The notes beneath the pieces were generated by a model. The model was not told the DNA's origin and searched no databases. It saw only the letters and a program-made list of their open reading frames with translations. The translations under genes and the position numbers were made by a program. A DNA stretch of 64,000 bases from Plantibacter elymi (nom. nud.) (GTDB lineage: Bacteria > Actinomycetota > Actinomycetes > Actinomycetales > Microbacteriaceae): positions 496,001-560,000 of the forward strand of contig NZ_FXWJ01000004.1 in the NCBI RefSeq assembly GCF_900177795.1, in the 5' to 3' direction. Below are positions 61,107-64,000 of the stretch, in pieces. How positions within the stretch are numbered: the stretch's first letter is position 1; every line of letters starts with the position of its first letter.

Positions 61107-62099
61107 TCAGGGTCTGGCGTCGTGCAGGTCTCGCTGCTTGACGATGCGCTCCGGGTTCGCCGGGCGCATACCGACGATGATCTTGCCACGCGCATGCAGC
61201 CGTTCGAGATCCTCGAACGCGTCGATGATCAGGTCGAACGGGTAGAACGCCGAGACGACGACCTTCAACGCGTGGTCGGCGGCGTACTCCGCGAGGCGTT
61301 GCAGCTGCTTCGTGGCGTGCGCCGAGAACTCCTCGTCCGGCTCCAGCGCGGCGAGCTCGATGGCCTTCCGATCCTCGCTCGACCGGTACTTCTCCGGCGG
61401 GACGCCGAGTTCGAAGGCGAGCTCCTGGCCGTCCTGACCGAAGTTGTCGATGAACGCCGTCACGCCCTCTGGCGCGAGCTTCCGGATCCGATCGGCCATG
61501 CCCTCGCCGTAGACGACCGGCTTGACGCCCTGTTCACGGAGGAAGTCGTGATTGCGCTCACCGCATGTGCCGATGACCCGGACGCCCGCGAACTTCGCCA
61601 GTTGCGCCTCGATGTTCCCGACGCCACCGGCCGCCGCCGAGATGACGAGGGTGTCACCCTGCTTGAGGTGCAGCCCGTCGAGCGTGTCGAGCGCCGTCAG
61701 TCCAGCGAGGTAGAGCCCACCGGCCTCCTCCCAGCTCACGCGCTTCGGCTTGCGGACGAGGGATGACGCCGGGACCACGACCTGGGTGGCGTGCGCGCCA
61801 CGGACGGCGTGACCGATCACCTCGTCGCCCCGCTTCCAGCCCTCGACCCCGGTTCCGACCTCGCGGACCAATCCGGCGAAGTCGCTCCCCTGCCCCGTCG
61901 GCAGTTCGATCGGCACCGTCTCGGCGAGGTGCCCCTCGCGGACGAACGCCTCGATGTGGTTGATGCCACTCGCGAGGACGTCGACCACGACCTCGCCCCA
62001 TCTGGGATGCGGCATCTCGGACTCGATGAACTCGAGTACGTCGGGCCCGCCGTAGCGGGCGTAGCGGAGTGACCTCGTCGTCTGCTTCGAACCGAACAT
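61107..62099 (-). CDS. MDR-family NADPH:quinone oxidoreductase-like enzyme
   Basis: This is a 330-residue zinc-independent medium-chain dehydrogenase. RYARYGGPDVLEF and GQGSDFAGLVREVGTGVEGWKRGDEVIGHA form the GroES-like part. VISAAAGGVGNIEAQLAKFAGVRVIGTCG is the NADPH-binding Rossmann motif. The structural-zinc cysteines are absent, as in quinone reductases. It has an insert with a charged stretch (PPEKYRSSEDRKAIELAALEPDEE). It is a single gene between repeats and a terminator. The substrate could be quinones or enones. Confidence 0.88.
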   Translation of the reverse strand: MFGSKQTTRSLRYARYGGPDVLEFIESEMPHPRWGEVVVDVLASGINHIEAFVREGHLAETVPIELPTGQGSDFAGLVREVGTGVEGWKRGDEVIGHAVRGAHATQVVVPASSLVRKPKRVSWEEAGGLYLAGLTALDTLDGLHLKQGDTLVISAAAGGVGNIEAQLAKFAGVRVIGTCGERNHDFLREQGVKPVVYGEGMADRIRKLAPEGVTAFIDNFGQDGQELAFELGVPPEKYRSSEDRKAIELAALEPDEEFSAHATKQLQRLAEYAADHALKVVVSAFYPFDLIIDAFEDLERLHARGKIIVGMRPANPERIVKQRDLHDARP

Positions 62100-62177
62100 G
62101 GTTCATCTTCCACCTGTCGGTCGCTAGCCGATCGAACTATCAGCTGGCTTACAGGTTCACCGGACGGCTTCGCATGA

Positions 62178-62235
62178 CGACGCCCGCTCGCCCAGGAACG
62201 GGCGAACGGGCGTCGGCTCGCCCATGTTCGGGCGA
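62178..62235 (-). terminator. Double hairpin after the carbohydrate ABC permease operon
   Basis: CGACGCCCG (62178-62186) pairs with CGGGCGTCG (62207-62215), with TCGCCC/GGGCGA inside. A second hairpin, TCGCCCATGTTCGGGCGA (62218-62235), adjoins it. Sequence style matches the element after purQ (28835-28896). Confidence 0.72.
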
Positions 62236-62245
62236 ATGAGAGGGC

Positions 62246-63082
62246 TCAGCCCTTCACCGCTCCAGCGGTCAGGCCCTGCACGATGTACCGGCTCGCGAAC
62301 GCGAACAGCACCATCGTCGGGATGATCGTCAGCACGGCGGCCGCCGACATGGAGCCCCAGTCGATGTTGTAGCTCGTGATGAAGCCGTTGAGCGCCGTCG
62401 GGATCGTCTTGTTCGCATCGCTGTTGATGAGCGTCACCGAGAGGAACAGCTCGTTCCAACAGTTCACGAAGTTGAAGATGAACGCCGCGACGATCCCGGG
62501 CTTCAGCACCGGGACGAGCACCCGGAAGAGCGCGCCGAACCGCGAGCAGCCGTCGATCATGGCCGCCTCCTCGAGGGCGTCGGGGATGTTCTCGAAGAAC
62601 CCTCGGAGCATGACGGTGCAGAACGGGATGCACACCGCGATGTAGATGAGGATGAGCCCGAACCGGTTGTCGACGAGCTTGAGCTGTGTCATCAACAGGT
62701 AGAGCGGGCCGAGCGCGATGAAGGACGGGATCATCTGCGTGGCGAGGAACGCCAGCAGGATCGCGCCCTTGCTCCGGAACTCGAACCGCGCCAACACGTA
62801 TGCCGACAGCATCGAGATGAAGGTCGCCACGACGGCTGCGATCGTCGCCACGATGAGGCTGTTCAGGACGTAGGTGCCGAACTGCGCCTTGCTGAACAGG
62901 CCGAGGTAGTTCTCGACCGAGAACACCTCCGGCCAGTACGTCAGCGGGTAGGAGAAGATCGCGCCCGGCTTCTTGAACGACGTGACGACGATCCAGTACA
63001 GCGGGAACACCGTGATGACGAGCCAGAGCCCGAGGAAGAGGAACTTGACGACCTTCGCCGTCCGGGTCTCCTGGTCGATCAT
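62246..63082 (-). CDS. Carbohydrate ABC transporter permease (MalG/UgpE type)
   Basis: This is a 278-residue permease with six helices. TM1 is at about residues 11-30 (KFLFLGLWLVITVFPLYWIVVTSFK). The EAA coupling loop is EEAAMIDGCSRFGALFRVLVPVLKPGIVAAFIFNFVNCWNELFLSVTLI. LTAGAVKG closes the protein, a conserved end in this family. It overlaps the upstream permease gene by ATGA. The binding protein and ATPase are not in the window, the binding protein probably lying just to the right. Confidence 0.94.
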   Translation of the reverse strand: MIDQETRTAKVVKFLFLGLWLVITVFPLYWIVVTSFKKPGAIFSYPLTYWPEVFSVENYLGLFSKAQFGTYVLNSLIVATIAAVVATFISMLSAYVLARFEFRSKGAILLAFLATQMIPSFIALGPLYLLMTQLKLVDNRFGLILIYIAVCIPFCTVMLRGFFENIPDALEEAAMIDGCSRFGALFRVLVPVLKPGIVAAFIFNFVNCWNELFLSVTLINSDANKTIPTALNGFITSYNIDWGSMSAAAVLTIIPTMVLFAFASRYIVQGLTAGAVKG

Positions 63083-64000
63083 GCCTTCACCTTCTTCTCA
63101 CGCATGGACAGCAGGTAGAACGCGGTGAACACCAGCAGGATCGCGACGACGATGAGGCCGATCGCGGACGCCCGGCCGTAGTCGCCGCGCTGGGTGGTCG
63201 CGATCATCCAGGTCGTGAGGATGTGGGTCTGGTTCGCCGGACCACCGCCCGTCATGCCGTAGATGATGTCGGGGAAGTTGAAGATCCAGATGACCCGGAG
63301 CAGCACCGTGAGGGCGAGCGTCGTGCGGATGTACGGGATGGTGATCTGGAAGAGCATGCGCGCCTTGCCCGCGCCGTCGAGCGCCGCGGCCTCGAAGAGG
63401 TCCTCCGGCACCGACTGCAGGGCGGCGAGGATCATGATCGCGAAGAACGTGACGCCGTACCAGACGTTCGCGACGATGACGGCGAACATCGCGGTGTTCG
63501 GGTCAGCCAGCCACGGGATCGGGGTGTCGATCAGCCCGACCTTCTGGAGCAGGTCGTTGATCACGCCGAACTCGCTGTTGAACATCCAGCGGAACAGGAT
63601 GCCGATGAGGAAGCCCGAGATGGCCCACGGGAAGAAGATCATCGCCTGGTAGAGACCGCGGAAACGGAACTTCCGGCGCAACCACAGAGCGATGCCGAAG
63701 CCGATGACGAACTGCGGGACGATCGAGGCCACCACCCAGAGCACGGTGTTCGCGACGACCTTGCCGAAGGCCGGGTCGGCGAAGACGGCCAGGAAGTTGG
63801 CGAATCCCACCCAGGAGGTGTCGGTGAGGTTGGCGAGGTTCCAGTTGCGGAACGCCATCTGGGAGCCGGCGATCATCGGGTAGTAGATGAAGATCGCCAC
63901 GAAGATGAACGCGGGGGCGAGGAAGGCGAGGAGGCCGAAGCCGCGGCGCACCGTGAAGGTGCGCCGCCGACGCCCGCCGGCGGTCCGCGAGGGACCGGCC
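63079..64000 (-). CDS. Sugar ABC transporter permease (MalF/UgpA type), 5'-truncated by window edge
   Basis: This is the partner of the MalG-type permease. The frame is open to the last base, reading AGPSRTAGGRRRRTFTVRRG before the first helix, so the true start probably lies beyond 64000. Six helices follow, starting LLAFLAPAFIFVAIFIYYPMIAGSQMAFRNWNL. The EAA loop is FEAAALDGAGKARMLFQITIPYIRTTLALTVLLRVIWIFNFPDIIYGMTGGGP, characteristic of UgpA/LacF-type disaccharide or polyol importers. A GTG at 63951 could start a shorter form, but the basic leader looks genuine. Confidence 0.93.
   Translation of the reverse strand, partial: AGPSRTAGGRRRRTFTVRRGFGLLAFLAPAFIFVAIFIYYPMIAGSQMAFRNWNLANLTDTSWVGFANFLAVFADPAFGKVVANTVLWVVASIVPQFVIGFGIALWLRRKFRFRGLYQAMIFFPWAISGFLIGILFRWMFNSEFGVINDLLQKVGLIDTPIPWLADPNTAMFAVIVANVWYGVTFFAIMILAALQSVPEDLFEAAALDGAGKARMLFQITIPYIRTTLALTVLLRVIWIFNFPDIIYGMTGGGPANQTHILTTWMIATTQRGDYGRASAIGLIVVAILLVFTAFYLLSMREKKVKA

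Noticed and set aside
1-64000. tRNA, rRNA, riboswitch and insertion-sequence search by eye
   Set aside because: No cloverleaf, rRNA stretch, convincing riboswitch core or transposase was recognised. A covariance-model scan would be needed to exclude small RNAs.

Overview
The window is high-GC, densely coded actinobacterial DNA. The family-level guess is Microbacteriaceae (Plantibacter, Curtobacterium or Clavibacter-like). It rests on base composition, the many GTGA/ATGA gene overlaps, several leaderless genes with a TANNNT box 7 nt before the start codon, the purD-purC...purS-purQ...purL order, and Asp23/DUF6286/AmaP and PadR/HxlR genes. No rRNA, tRNA, transposase, integrase or CRISPR array was seen.

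The backbone is the de novo purine pathway: purD (partial, 1-912), purC (4759), purS-purQ (27874-28832) and purL (44159-46492), separated by accessory cassettes. Between purD and purC lie a hydrolase, a 2'-5' RNA ligase-like protein and a PadR-controlled DHA2 efflux pump. From 6629 to 13619, read leftwards, is a phosphonate cassette: phnD, phnC, a fused double phnE, an FAD oxidoreductase, a phosphonatase-like HAD hydrolase and a zinc alcohol dehydrogenase. It sits behind a PHO-box-like double repeat. Next (13881-18581) come an alpha/beta hydrolase, a stand-alone alanyl-tRNA synthetase core and a DUF2156 aminoacyl-lipid synthase-like membrane protein, a candidate tRNA-dependent lipid aminoacylation module. 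A putrescine/GABA catabolic set follows (PucR regulator, gabT, aldehyde dehydrogenase, putrescine oxidase-like enzyme, Usp, APC permease), with its gaps filled by dispersed CCTGAGCTTGTCGAAGGG repeats.

After purSQ, a GntR/FCD regulator with visible operators precedes an acid-sugar cassette: LtnD-like dehydrogenase, MHS transporter, split transketolase and DUF1537 kinase, without the usual aldolase or isomerase. Then come an HxlR/quinone reductase pair, an amidohydrolase with a polar amino-acid ABC importer, and a five-gene Asp23 envelope-stress operon running leftwards away from purL.

Downstream of purL are a GntR regulator with a perfect split palindrome, a PnuC transporter, and an OmpR-type two-component system divergent from a lipoprotein/MacAB-like exporter operon. 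Then a TetR regulator faces three tandem operators and an MMPL-YhgE pair. That MMPL protein carries six in-frame 21-nt repeats and a degenerate ABC-ATPase-like C-terminus. The window ends with an MDR oxidoreductase and a carbohydrate ABC permease pair that runs off the right edge.
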